A DNA stretch of 19,897 bases from positions 1-19,897 of the forward strand of contig LJUA01000030.1 in assembly GCA_001303545.1 (NCBI GenBank), read 5' to 3'. The position numbers were made by a program, and so were the translations under genes. The stretch comes from Dehalococcoidia bacterium SM23_28_2. Its GTDB lineage: Bacteria; Chloroflexota; Dehalococcoidia; SM23-28-2. The notes under the pieces are model-generated. The model ran no database searches, was not told the DNA's origin, and saw only the letters and a program-made list of their open reading frames with translations. Below, piece by piece: positions 1-7,113 of this stretch. Every line of letters begins with the position of its first letter. The stretch's first letter is position 1.

Positions 1-1220
1 GTGTTGGACATGCGGATCAGGGGCACCAGCGAGGCGTCGGTGGCCTTATACGAGCCGTTGGGCTCGGCCCCCAGCAGGGCGGCCGTCTGGCGGCTGTTCA
101 TGAAGCCGCTGAAGATGCCCTTGTCCACGTGGACCACCCGCCTGGCCGGCGTACCCTCGTCGTCGTACAGGTAGTGGCCGAAGCCGGAGAGGGTGGCATC
201 GGTGAAGGCGGTCAGCACCTCCGAGCCCACCCGCTTGCCAAGCTGGTTCTCCGCCAGGTCCCTGAGCAGCCAGCTCCGACCGGCGTAGCCCGTCTCCATC
301 TTCAGAGCGCGGTCGGCCTCCGTGGGATGGCCGATGATCTCGTGCACCAAGAGGGCGTTGTAGTGGGGGTCAGTGACCACCACCACGTCCTTGTCGGTGG
401 CCTTCAGCGGCCGCGAGTTGGCGAGGGCCACCGTGTCCCTGGCCAGGTCGAGGGAGAACGTACTCAGGTCGGGCCGCTGGATGAACTCCTCGTCGACGCC
501 CTGGCTGATCGCCTCCCACCCTCGCTGGTGGCCGACGAAATCGTACAGCTCCTGGCTGCCCTCCTTGCCCACCGCTACCACAAAGCACATGCCGCCGGTC
601 ATCGCCCAGCTCTGGTCGATGTTCGCCCCCTCGGAGCTGCAGAAGAGCTGGCGGCTGAGGACCGAGGAGGCGCCGACGTGGTTGTACATGACCTGCTGGT
701 CGATGCCCTGCACGCTCTTGGAGACCTCTCGCACGTAGCGAACGACCTCGTCCAGGGACAGCGTGCGGGGGTCGATCTCGTACCGGGCGGCCACGCTGTC
801 CTCCCGCACGTCGATGGGCGCCAGTTCGATGTCATGGAGGGCCTCGGCCAGAGGGCCCAGGCGCTCGCGGGCCTCGGCCTTGCCCTGGGCGCTGGCCAGG
901 GCCCGCTGGTAGGCGTGATCGACGCCGGCGCGGAAGACGCGCTGGAGGCGGGGCAGGTCGGCGGCGCCCAACTGCTGGCCGAAGTAGCCCGCCGCCGCCA
1001 TCTTCTCCCCGGCGATCACCCGCACGCCGAAGGAGAAGCCGTAGTCCTCGCCGCTGAACTTGTCCATGCCGTTCTCGGCAGCCGCCCCCTTGCCCTCGCC
1101 GACCTCGATGCGCAGGTCGCAGTAGCGCAGGTGGCGCAGCCGGCGGGCCGAGCGGCGAACCAGCTCGCAGGCCATCTCGCGAACCTGGGGGATGACGTCA
1201 ACAGTTACCTTCGCGGGCAT
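1..1220 (-). CDS. tldD: TldD/PmbA-family zinc metalloprotease, TldD-like (C-terminus cut by window edge)
   Basis: This is the first ~406 residues of a TldD-type protease; the reading frame runs off the left edge. TldD/TldE pairs form a cytoplasmic zinc protease that degrades unfolded or leader-type peptides. The zinc-binding HExxxH motif is visible as HEIIGH at about residues 293-298, followed by PTEADRAL, as in TldD. PmbA/TldE lacks this motif, so this is the catalytic subunit type. The last visible part, with NSRQTAALLG, an NGSYKATDAS segment and a final RMSNT, matches the conserved end of the family. The ATG at 1220 has a GGGAG ribosome site about 10 nt upstream. It is the last gene of the minus-strand nadE-HAD-tldD run, 85 bp after the HAD gene. 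No partner gene is visible; one may lie beyond the edge. Confidence 0.88.
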   Translation of the reverse strand, partial: MPAKVTVDVIPQVREMACELVRRSARRLRHLRYCDLRIEVGEGKGAAAENGMDKFSGEDYGFSFGVRVIAGEKMAAAGYFGQQLGAADLPRLQRVFRAGVDHAYQRALASAQGKAEARERLGPLAEALHDIELAPIDVREDSVAARYEIDPRTLSLDEVVRYVREVSKSVQGIDQQVMYNHVGASSVLSRQLFCSSEGANIDQSWAMTGGMCFVVAVGKEGSQELYDFVGHQRGWEAISQGVDEEFIQRPDLSTFSLDLARDTVALANSRPLKATDKDVVVVTDPHYNALLVHEIIGHPTEADRALKMETGYAGRSWLLRDLAENQLGKRVGSEVLTAFTDATLSGFGHYLYDDEGTPARRVVHVDKGIFSGFMNSRQTAALLGAEPNGSYKATDASLVPLIRMSN

Positions 1221-1305
1221 GGGCGAATACTCCCGAAGAAAGCGAAAAGGAACATCGATCAATCTTAGCGGCCAGTTGGCGCCGCTGTCCAGAGCAAGCG
1301 GAAGG

Positions 1306-1917
1306 CTACCACTCGACACCCAGCGACCGCAGCTCGGCCTCGAGGTGAGCCGCGCTCTGGAAGTGGAAGGCCTGCATGCCGGCAGCCCGTGCTCCCTCGA
1401 CGTTGTGGATGAGGTCGTCGGTGAACACGCAGGCGGAAACCGGCACCCCAAGCCTCTCGGCGGCCAGGTGGAAGATGCGCACGTCCGGCTTGGCCATGCC
1501 CACCCGCGCCGAGTTGATGACGACATCGAACAGATCGATGATGCGGTGATGGTTCTCCAGGATCTCCTCTAGGTTCTTGGTGGCGTTGCTGATCATGCCC
1601 ACCTTGTAGCGAGCCCGCAGCTTGCGGGCCAGAGAGACGACGTCATCATCGACGCCCTTCCAGATGTGATGCCACTCCTGGCGAATGCCCGGTATCGGCC
1701 GCCCGGCCAGTTCGTATAGCTTGTCCAGGGCGGCCCTCAGCCAGCCTTTCTCCGAGCCGCGGCCGACCTCCACCTCGTACCACTCGGGGATCTCGAACAG
1801 CGCGTGCCAGAACCCGCCGGGAGGCAGACCATACTTGTCCTCCAGCCGGGCCATCTCCTGGCGATCGAGGCGGCCGACGACGCCGCCGTAGTCGAAAAAG
1901 ACGGCTTGAATTTCCAT
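1306..1917 (-). CDS. HAD-superfamily hydrolase (HAD-IA / YihX-like phosphatase)
   Basis: A 203-residue cytoplasmic HAD hydrolase, complete in length for the family. Motif I is FFDYGGVV with the nucleophile Asp9; the +2 position is Gly rather than Asp, as in the YihX-type branch. Motif II is Ser110 in MISNAT, motif III is Lys143 in GMAKPD, and motif IV is Asp167-Asp168 in FTDDLIHN. An alpha-helical cap sits between residues ~16 and 90. It starts 6 nt after the stop of nadE, so the two are almost certainly co-transcribed and probably translationally coupled. The substrate cannot be read from sequence. A small phosphorylated metabolite or nucleotide is likely for the family, and the nadE linkage makes a pyridine-nucleotide-related phosphate possible, but that is only a guess from context. 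Confidence 0.88.
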   Translation of the reverse strand: MEIQAVFFDYGGVVGRLDRQEMARLEDKYGLPPGGFWHALFEIPEWYEVEVGRGSEKGWLRAALDKLYELAGRPIPGIRQEWHHIWKGVDDDVVSLARKLRARYKVGMISNATKNLEEILENHHRIIDLFDVVINSARVGMAKPDVRIFHLAAERLGVPVSACVFTDDLIHNVEGARAAGMQAFHFQSAAHLEAELRSLGVEW

Positions 1918-1923
1918 GGGCGG

Positions 1924-3657
1924 CTAGAATACCTTGTAGCGATTGGCTATCGGCAGGCGGCGGTCACGGCCAAAGGCGCGGGGGCTGATCTTCACGCCGG
2001 GAGGAGCCTGGCGACGCTTGTACTCGTTCCTGTCCACCATGGCCATAACCCGCTTCACCAGCTCCTCGTCGAAGCCCATGGCCGCTATGGCGTCGACGCT
2101 CTTGTCCTCCTCCACGTAGGCCTCGAGGATAGGGTCAAGCGTCTCGTAGGGCGGCAGAGTGTCCTTGTCCCGCTGATCGGGGCGCAGCTCCGCCGACGGC
2201 TCCTTGTCGATCACCTCTTGGGGAATGACCGGTTTCGGCCCCACGCTGTTGCGATAGCGGGACAGATGATAGACCAGTGTCTTGGGCACATCCTTGATGA
2301 TGGCGAAGCCGCCGGCCATGTCGCCGTAGAGCGTGGCATAGCCGGTAGCCATCTCGCTCTTGTTGCCGGTGGCCAGCACCAGCCAGCCGAACTTGTTCGA
2401 CAGGGCCATGATGATCAGGCCGCGGATGCGCGACTGGATGTTCTCCTCGGCCACACCGAACTCAGTGCCAGAAAAAGGCTCACTGAGGAGGTCAAGGAAA
2501 GCGGAGAACGGTCCCTCGATGGGGATGGTCATTAGCTGAATGCCCAGGTTGTCCGCCAGCTCGCGGGCGTCCTTGATGCTCCCCTCGGAGGAGAAGCGAG
2601 AGGGCATGGCCACACCCACCACGTTTTCGCTGCCCAGAGCGTCCACAGCGATCGCCGCCACCAGGCTGGAATCGACGCCCCCCGATAGGCCGATGACCGC
2701 CTTCTGAAAGCCGTTCTTCAGCAGGTAATCGCCGGTGCCCAGAACCAGCGCCCTGTACACCTCAGCCTCATCGGACATAGCAGGAGCCCGCCGACGGCGC
2801 ACGGGCGGCTTCTTCTCCGCCAAGGGCTCGTCAGATAGGTGCACTCTGGCCACAGAAGCGCTACCGGTTCGCGCCACCCTTTGCCTGCGCCGTCGCGGCT
2901 CGTGCAGCCGAGCTTGAAAGGTCTCCTCCACATCCAGGTCGCAGATCAACAGCTCTTCCTCGAAAGCGGCGGCCTGGGCCAGAACCTCGCCCCAGGGGCT
3001 CACCACCATGCTGGCGCCATCGAAAACGAGCTCGTCCTGGCCGCCCACCTGATTGGTGTAGCTGATGAACACGGCGTGGTCGCTGGCACGCGTGGCCAGC
3101 ATCTGCTCACGGAAGCGCCGCTTGCCCATGTGGTAAGGCGAGCCGTTGATGTTGATGATCACCTGGGCACCGCCATGCGCCTGTGCTCGCATGGGATCGT
3201 CCGGGTACCAGATGTCCTCGCAGATGTTTACTCCCACGCCGATGCCGGCCATCACATACACCGGGCACCTCGTCCCCGCCTGAAAGTAGCGGTTCTCGTC
3301 GAACACGCCGTAGTTGGGGAGAAACTGCTTGTGGTAGACGTCCACCAGTCGTCCGTCGTGGATGACAGCGGCGGCGTTGTGGACATCGTGGTCGCGGTCG
3401 ACGAAACCAACCACGACGGTGATGCCCTGGCAGCCCTTGACCACCCGTTGAAGAGCGGCCAGATTGTCACCAATGAACTGGGGACGCAGCAGTAGGTCCT
3501 CGGGCGGGTAGCCGGTGATGGTCATCTCCGGAAAGCTGAGCAGGTCGACGACCAGCTCTCGCGCCCGGCCCACGTACTCCAGGACCTTGGCCGCGTTGCC
3601 CTCCAGATCGCCGACGGTCGTGTTTATCTGGGCCAGCCCCAGGCGCAACGTACGCAC
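1924..3657 (-). CDS. nadE: Glutamine-dependent NAD(+) synthetase
   Basis: A 577-residue two-domain enzyme that makes NAD from deamido-NAD, ATP and glutamine, the last step of NAD biosynthesis. The N-terminal nitrilase-like amidase (about residues 1-260) shows the catalytic triad Glu44 (FPEMTITGY), Lys110 (YHKQFLPNYG) and Cys146 (VNICEDIW), which frees ammonia from glutamine. A basic, low-complexity linker (255-292, arginine clusters) joins it to the ATP-pyrophosphatase synthetase domain, with the SGGVDSS P-loop at 325-331 and a conserved C-terminal YKRRQAPPGVKISPRAFGRD. The start is GTG at 3657, with a strong GGGAGAGG ribosome site just upstream. An ATG two bases upstream is out of frame. It heads the nadE-HAD-tldD operon and has a recognisable promoter at 3677-3706. 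Confidence 0.96.
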   Translation of the reverse strand: MRTLRLGLAQINTTVGDLEGNAAKVLEYVGRARELVVDLLSFPEMTITGYPPEDLLLRPQFIGDNLAALQRVVKGCQGITVVVGFVDRDHDVHNAAAVIHDGRLVDVYHKQFLPNYGVFDENRYFQAGTRCPVYVMAGIGVGVNICEDIWYPDDPMRAQAHGGAQVIININGSPYHMGKRRFREQMLATRASDHAVFISYTNQVGGQDELVFDGASMVVSPWGEVLAQAAAFEEELLICDLDVEETFQARLHEPRRRRQRVARTGSASVARVHLSDEPLAEKKPPVRRRRAPAMSDEAEVYRALVLGTGDYLLKNGFQKAVIGLSGGVDSSLVAAIAVDALGSENVVGVAMPSRFSSEGSIKDARELADNLGIQLMTIPIEGPFSAFLDLLSEPFSGTEFGVAEENIQSRIRGLIIMALSNKFGWLVLATGNKSEMATGYATLYGDMAGGFAIIKDVPKTLVYHLSRYRNSVGPKPVIPQEVIDKEPSAELRPDQRDKDTLPPYETLDPILEAYVEEDKSVDAIAAMGFDEELVKRVMAMVDRNEYKRRQAPPGVKISPRAFGRDRRLPIANRYKVF

Positions 3658-3676
3658 ATTACCTCTCCCTGAGCCG

Positions 3677-3706
3677 ATTATCGTCCTTTGCCGAATGAAG
3701 GGTCAA
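3677..3706 (-). promoter_or_regulatory. Sigma-70-type promoter of nadE
   Basis: On the minus strand, TTGACC (3701-3706), an 18-bp spacer and GATAAT (3677-3682). Transcription would start near 3670, placing the GGGAGAGG ribosome site at the very 5' end of the mRNA. Confidence 0.6.
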
Positions 3707-3755
3707 GGCAGGTTTCATTATGGCAACGATTCATCACCCAAGGCTTGTGAAAGGG

Positions 3756-3784
3756 TTTACAATCCCCACCGGCAGGACTATAAT
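3756..3784 (+). promoter_or_regulatory. Sigma-70-type promoter of the citrate synthase gene
   Basis: TTTACA (3756-3761), a 17-bp spacer and a perfect TATAAT (3779-3784). The start would be near 3791, leaving a ~210-nt leader before the GTG at 4003. It is back to back with the nadE promoter. Confidence 0.65.
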
Positions 3785-3790
3785 GTCGCG

Positions 3791-4002
3791 GGGTTACCAC
3801 GCCCAGAGGGCCCCTGTAGCTGTAGGGGGGACGCCTACATTAGATGGGGCATTACCTGACATACAAGCGCAGGCCATTGACTCTATCATAAACAGTACAA
3901 AGCCGCGTCCGTCGCCAGGTTTTCGGCCCCTGGATCTACGGGGCCCCGGCAGTGGCCAGCAGAAACAAGAAGCGAGAGCGATCTGACGGAAGGAGGGCCT
4001 TC
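3791..4002 (+). other. Structured 5' leader of the citrate synthase gene
   Basis: No gene is visible here. The leader holds CCCCT/AGGGG near the promoter and, at 3915-3945, two overlapping hairpins: CCAGG (3915-3919) with CCTGG (3929-3933), and GGCCCC (3925-3930) with GGGGCC (3940-3945). They share bases, so only one can form at a time. No U-run follows. A weak in-frame GTG at 3952 lies in this leader but lacks a ribosome site. I recognise no known riboswitch. Confidence 0.35.
3990..3996 (+). promoter_or_regulatory. Ribosome binding site that sets the citrate synthase start
   Basis: AAGGAGG, six bases before GTG 4003. It favours this start over the upstream in-frame GTG at 3952. Confidence 0.75.
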
Positions 4003-5316
4003 GTGTCGAAACTAAAGGAAGTGCTCTTGAAGAAGATCGAGGAGCACCGTCCGCGCACCCAGAAGCTGCTCAAGGACCATGGCGACGTCAAGGTGGGTGA
4101 AGTCACCATCGCACAAGTGATCGGCGGCGCACGCGGTATCCGCTCCCTCGTCACCGACATCTCATACCTGGACCCGGAGGAGGGCATCCGTTTCCGCGGT
4201 AAGCTGATCCCCGAGACCTTCGCGGCGCTGCCCAAGGGGCGGGGCTGCGAGTACCCCTACGTGGAGGGGTTCTGGTACTTCTTGCTCACCGGTGACGTAC
4301 CGACCGCCGAGGAGGCCCTGGAGGTCGTGGAGGACTTCAAGGCCCGACGAGCGGTTCCCCAGTATGTGATCGACATGCTGCGCGCCATGCCGCGCGACAC
4401 CCATCCGATGACCATGTTCTCGGCGGCAATCCTGGCGATGCAGCGTGAGTCAATCTTCGCCCAGCGCTACGCTGAAGGCATGAAGAGAGATGACTACTGG
4501 GACCCGATGTACGAGGACTGCACAAACCTCCTCGCCAAGCTCCCCTCGATCGCGGCCTACATCTACCGCATGAAGTACAAGGCGGACGTCCACATCCCTG
4601 CCGACGAGTCCCTCGACTTGGGCGGCAACTTCGCGCACCAAATGGGCATCCCCAAGCCCTACGACGACGTCGCTCGCATGTACTTCATCCTCCACTCGGA
4701 TCACGAGTCGGGCAACGTGTCGGCGCACGCCACGCACCTAGTCGCCTCGGCCCTGTCGGACTGCTATTACTCCTTGTCAGGCGGGATGAACGGTCTCGCC
4801 GGCCCGCTCCACGGCCTGGCCAACCAGGAAGTGCTGCGCTGGCTGATGAACTTCCAAAAGAAGCTGGATGGCAAGGAACCGACTGAGGAGCTAGTACGCG
4901 AGGCGCTTTGGGACACCTTGAAAGCCGGCCAGGTGATCCCAGGCTTCGGGCACGCGGTGCTGCGCAAGACCGACCCGCGCTATACCGCACAGCGCGAGTT
5001 CTGCCTCAAGAACCTGCCCGACTACCCGCTCTTCAAACTCGTCAACATGCTCTTCAAGGTGACTCCGGATGTGCTCAGCGAGCAGGGCAAGGTCAAGAAC
5101 CCGTGGCCGAACGTGGACGCGCACTCGGGTGTCATCCAGTGGTACTACGGCCTGACCGAGTGGGATTTCTACACGGTGCTGTTTGGTGTCGGCCGGGCCA
5201 TCGGCGTGCTCGCCAACATCACCTGGGACCGCGCACTTGCCTATCCCATCGAGCGACCCAAGTCCCTCACCACCAAGATGCTGGAGGACATCGCTGCGGA
5301 GGGTTCTAAAGCCTGA
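4003..5316 (+). CDS. gltA: Citrate synthase, eukaryotic/mitochondrial-like type
   Basis: A 437-residue citrate synthase, joining oxaloacetate and acetyl-CoA at the entry to the TCA cycle. The catalytic residues of the pig enzyme are all in place: His270 (PLHGLANQEV), His317 (GFGHAVLRKTDPRY) and Asp372 (NPWPNVDAHSG). The segments HESGNVSAHATHLVASALSD and TVLFGVGRAIGVLANITW are strikingly close to mitochondrial citrate synthases rather than to E. coli GltA, and the length equals that of the mature mitochondrial enzyme. Eukaryote-like bacterial citrate synthases are documented in Geobacteraceae. The start is taken at GTG 4003 because of the AAGGAGG at 3990-3996; the frame is open back to GTG 3952. 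It is a single-gene unit with its own promoter. The symbol gltA is used loosely. Confidence 0.95.
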   Translation: MSKLKEVLLKKIEEHRPRTQKLLKDHGDVKVGEVTIAQVIGGARGIRSLVTDISYLDPEEGIRFRGKLIPETFAALPKGRGCEYPYVEGFWYFLLTGDVPTAEEALEVVEDFKARRAVPQYVIDMLRAMPRDTHPMTMFSAAILAMQRESIFAQRYAEGMKRDDYWDPMYEDCTNLLAKLPSIAAYIYRMKYKADVHIPADESLDLGGNFAHQMGIPKPYDDVARMYFILHSDHESGNVSAHATHLVASALSDCYYSLSGGMNGLAGPLHGLANQEVLRWLMNFQKKLDGKEPTEELVREALWDTLKAGQVIPGFGHAVLRKTDPRYTAQREFCLKNLPDYPLFKLVNMLFKVTPDVLSEQGKVKNPWPNVDAHSGVIQWYYGLTEWDFYTVLFGVGRAIGVLANITWDRALAYPIERPKSLTTKMLEDIAAEGSKA

Positions 5317-5351
5317 GGACAGACTCTCCGGCTGAACGATAAACGCCCACC

Positions 5352-5394
5352 CACGACGGCACCCGGGGAAACCCGGCTAAGATATGGCGTCGTG
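5352..5394. terminator. Nested hairpin between convergent genes, possible bidirectional terminator
   Basis: An outer 7-bp stem CACGACG (5352-5358)/CGTCGTG (5388-5394) encloses CCGGG-GAAA-CCCGG (5363-5376). It lies between the ends of the citrate synthase gene and the GreA-like gene. There is no clear U-run on either side, so termination is inferred from position and structure only. The rest of 5317-5478 shows no supported gene. Confidence 0.4.
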
Positions 5395-5478
5395 AGGGTA
5401 GGGTGTCGTACAGCCAGGTGAACAGGCGGTAGCCGAAAGCCAGCAATAGATTCGCGGAAGCACGGCGAGAGCGAGAAG

Positions 5479-6309
5479 TTAGCCCTCTATCTCCTCGATT
5501 CGGAAGTGGAGGCGACCGGCAGGCACGGAGACCTCCACTTCCTCGCCTATGGAGCGATTCAGGATCGCTTTGCCCACCGGCGAGGCGATGGAGATTTTGC
5601 CTTCGGTTGGGCTAACCTCGCTGGGGCTCACCAGAGTGTAGCGTACCGTTGACCCCGACGTGAGATTGCGCATAATAACGGTGCTGCCCAGGTGAGTCTT
5701 GGCGCCTGGAGCCGCTTTACCCTTGACCACCTCCGCATTTTTCAGAAGGGCTTCCAGTTGGCGAATGCGCGCCTCTACGTGCGCCTGGTGCTCGCGCGTA
5801 GCATCCAGGGGCGCGTTCTCCCGGAAATCCTTATCAACCATCGCTCGCCGCAGCTCCTCGGCGATGCGAGGCCGCTGAGCCTTCAGAGACTCTAGCTCAG
5901 CGCTGAGGGAGGCATGTCCGTCGGCCGTCAGTCGGGACGGCGTCACCGCTACAGCCCCACCGCCCTCGGTGCCCTGGGGGCTCTTGCGCAGACGCAAGTG
6001 AGTGGACAGATTGCTGGCCGTGAGGCGCTCCTTCTTGGCAAAGGTCAGAAAGGAACGAAGGGCCTCCGCGCGACGGAGGACATCGGCTGTGGCGGCGCCC
6101 AGGGATTCAGCATAGAGGGCGACGTCATGGCCACGCAGATCGCTCACAGGGCGATCCGCCCCGTACCAGCGGACAAAGCGATAGACCTCACCCTGGCTCT
6201 CCTGGCGCACCTCGGAAGCCAGACGAGACAGGAAAAGGGCAGCAACCTGGGATAGGCTCACAACCTCCCGACTACTGCCACCGCTGGCGTCTTCCCCTCC
6301 GTCACCCAT
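5479..6309 (-). CDS. greA: GreA-like transcription elongation factor with N-terminal recombinase-type SAM-like domain
   Basis: About 276 residues from ATG 6309, much longer than the ~158 of standard GreA. The C-terminal part is GreA: a coiled-coil hairpin at ~123-197 with the acidic tip DKDFREN (~159-165; family form GDLxEN), then an FKBP-like domain ending SPVGKAILNRSIGEEVEV and FRIEEIEG. GreA inserts its coiled coil into RNA polymerase and triggers transcript cleavage in stalled complexes. The first ~19-110 residues (LSRLASEVRQESQGEVYRF, DVALYAESLG, RSFLTFAKK) look like the helical DNA-binding core domain of tyrosine recombinases, without any catalytic domain. The frame extends to ATG 6360, but a near-perfect promoter covers 6320-6348, so a start at 6309 (almost leaderless) or GTG 6261 is more likely. 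A second, ordinary greA may exist elsewhere. Confidence 0.85.
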   Translation of the reverse strand: MGDGGEDASGGSSREVVSLSQVAALFLSRLASEVRQESQGEVYRFVRWYGADRPVSDLRGHDVALYAESLGAATADVLRRAEALRSFLTFAKKERLTASNLSTHLRLRKSPQGTEGGGAVAVTPSRLTADGHASLSAELESLKAQRPRIAEELRRAMVDKDFRENAPLDATREHQAHVEARIRQLEALLKNAEVVKGKAAPGAKTHLGSTVIMRNLTSGSTVRYTLVSPSEVSPTEGKISIASPVGKAILNRSIGEEVEVSVPAGRLHFRIEEIEG

Positions 6310-6319
6310 CCTGCCACCC

Positions 6320-6348
6320 ATTCTAGAAACGCCAAATACGACTGTCAA
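6320..6348 (-). promoter_or_regulatory. Promoter of the GreA-like gene, inside its longest open frame
   Basis: On the minus strand, perfect TTGACA (6343-6348), a 17-bp spacer and TAGAAT (6320-6325). Transcription would begin near 6313, downstream of the ATGs at 6360 and 6321, which argues that those are not the true starts. Confidence 0.7.
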
Positions 6349-6367
6349 ATACCAAGGCATCCCTAGC

Positions 6368-6397
6368 TTGACACAGCCGTTACGCCCAAGGCACTAT
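6368..6397 (+). promoter_or_regulatory. Probable promoter of the lipoprotein gene
   Basis: Perfect TTGACA (6368-6373), an 18-bp spacer and a weak CACTAT (6392-6397). The -35 is only 19 bp from that of the diverging GreA-like gene, so the two promoters may compete. Confidence 0.45.
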
Positions 6398-6414
6398 TGG
6401 GCAGGCATGGAACT

Positions 6415-7113
6415 ATGCGTTTGACCTTTCTGCTCACGACCTTGCTTCTCCCCCTCCTGACGATTGTGGCGGCCTCCACTGGCTGTAGTGACAGCCAGGA
6501 GGAAGCGATCCTGATCGAGGATCCGGAGGCTGTTGCGCTTCAGATCGGTGACGTGGCGATGGACTTCGCCGAGGTCGAAGGCAGCGCCAAGCACATCACT
6601 AATAGCGAGAGCTGCGCCAGCACGCAGGAAGACGAGCGAGACGAGTGTCTGAGCCAACTAGAGGAATGGGGTCGCCTCGATGGCTATGAAGTGGAATACG
6701 CGGCTAACGACCCCGAGGCCTTCTTAAGCGGCACCTATCGCGTCTTCGGCGCCGTCTCCATCTATCGGGACCAGGAGGGAGCAGCCGAGGCCTTCCGTGT
6801 TGGCGAAGAGAGGCTGCAAGAGGAGCTCCGGCAACTGGAAGATGCAGCCGCCGTGGAAATACCCACCGTCGGTGATGAATCAGTGGCCTTCGTGACCATC
6901 GCCAGCCAAAGGATAGGTAAGCGCGACGTATCCGTAAGTCTGCACGTCATAGACTTCCGGCAGGAAAACGTTCTGGCGCGGATTGGAGCAACTGCTCCCA
7001 CAGCGCTAGCCACGGTGGATGATGCCCTCGAGTGGGCACAGAAGCTAGATCAGCGCATCCTGCAGGCGACCGGCCGAATCTCTCCGACGGCCAGTCCGAG
7101 CGCCACTCCCTAA
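6415..7113 (+). CDS. Putative secreted lipoprotein, function unknown
   Basis: 232 residues. The N-terminus MRLTFLLTTLLLPLLTIVAASTGC is a signal peptide with a lipobox-like STGC; Cys24 would carry the lipid and anchor the protein to the outer face of the membrane. The mature part is acidic, with an alternating helix/strand pattern, and a second Cys pair in SCASTQEDERDECLSQ that could form a disulfide. A conserved-looking core (TYRVFGAVSIYRDQEGAAEAF, IPTVGDESVAFV, ENVLARIGATAP) resembles solute-sensing or ligand-binding domains of uncharacterised bacterial lipoproteins, but I cannot name the family. It ends in a short Ser/Thr/Pro tail. The start is ATG 6415; an upstream TTG at 6397 overlaps the promoter. 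Its stop overlaps the stop of the convergent anti-sigma gene. Confidence 0.75.
   Translation: MRLTFLLTTLLLPLLTIVAASTGCSDSQEEAILIEDPEAVALQIGDVAMDFAEVEGSAKHITNSESCASTQEDERDECLSQLEEWGRLDGYEVEYAANDPEAFLSGTYRVFGAVSIYRDQEGAAEAFRVGEERLQEELRQLEDAAAVEIPTVGDESVAFVTIASQRIGKRDVSVSLHVIDFRQENVLARIGATAPTALATVDDALEWAQKLDQRILQATGRISPTASPSATP

Noticed and set aside
129..1268. Long plus-strand open frame (379 codons) at the left edge
   Set aside because: It is antisense to the TldD-like gene, whose minus-strand translation shows HEIIGH and family motifs. High GC leaves the opposite strand open by chance.
5317..5478. Minus-strand peptide frame reading LLLAFGYRLFTWLYDTLPSR
   Set aside because: The composition looks protein-like and it might be a gene remnant, but there is no ATG/GTG start, no family I can name, and it overlaps a hairpin between gene ends.
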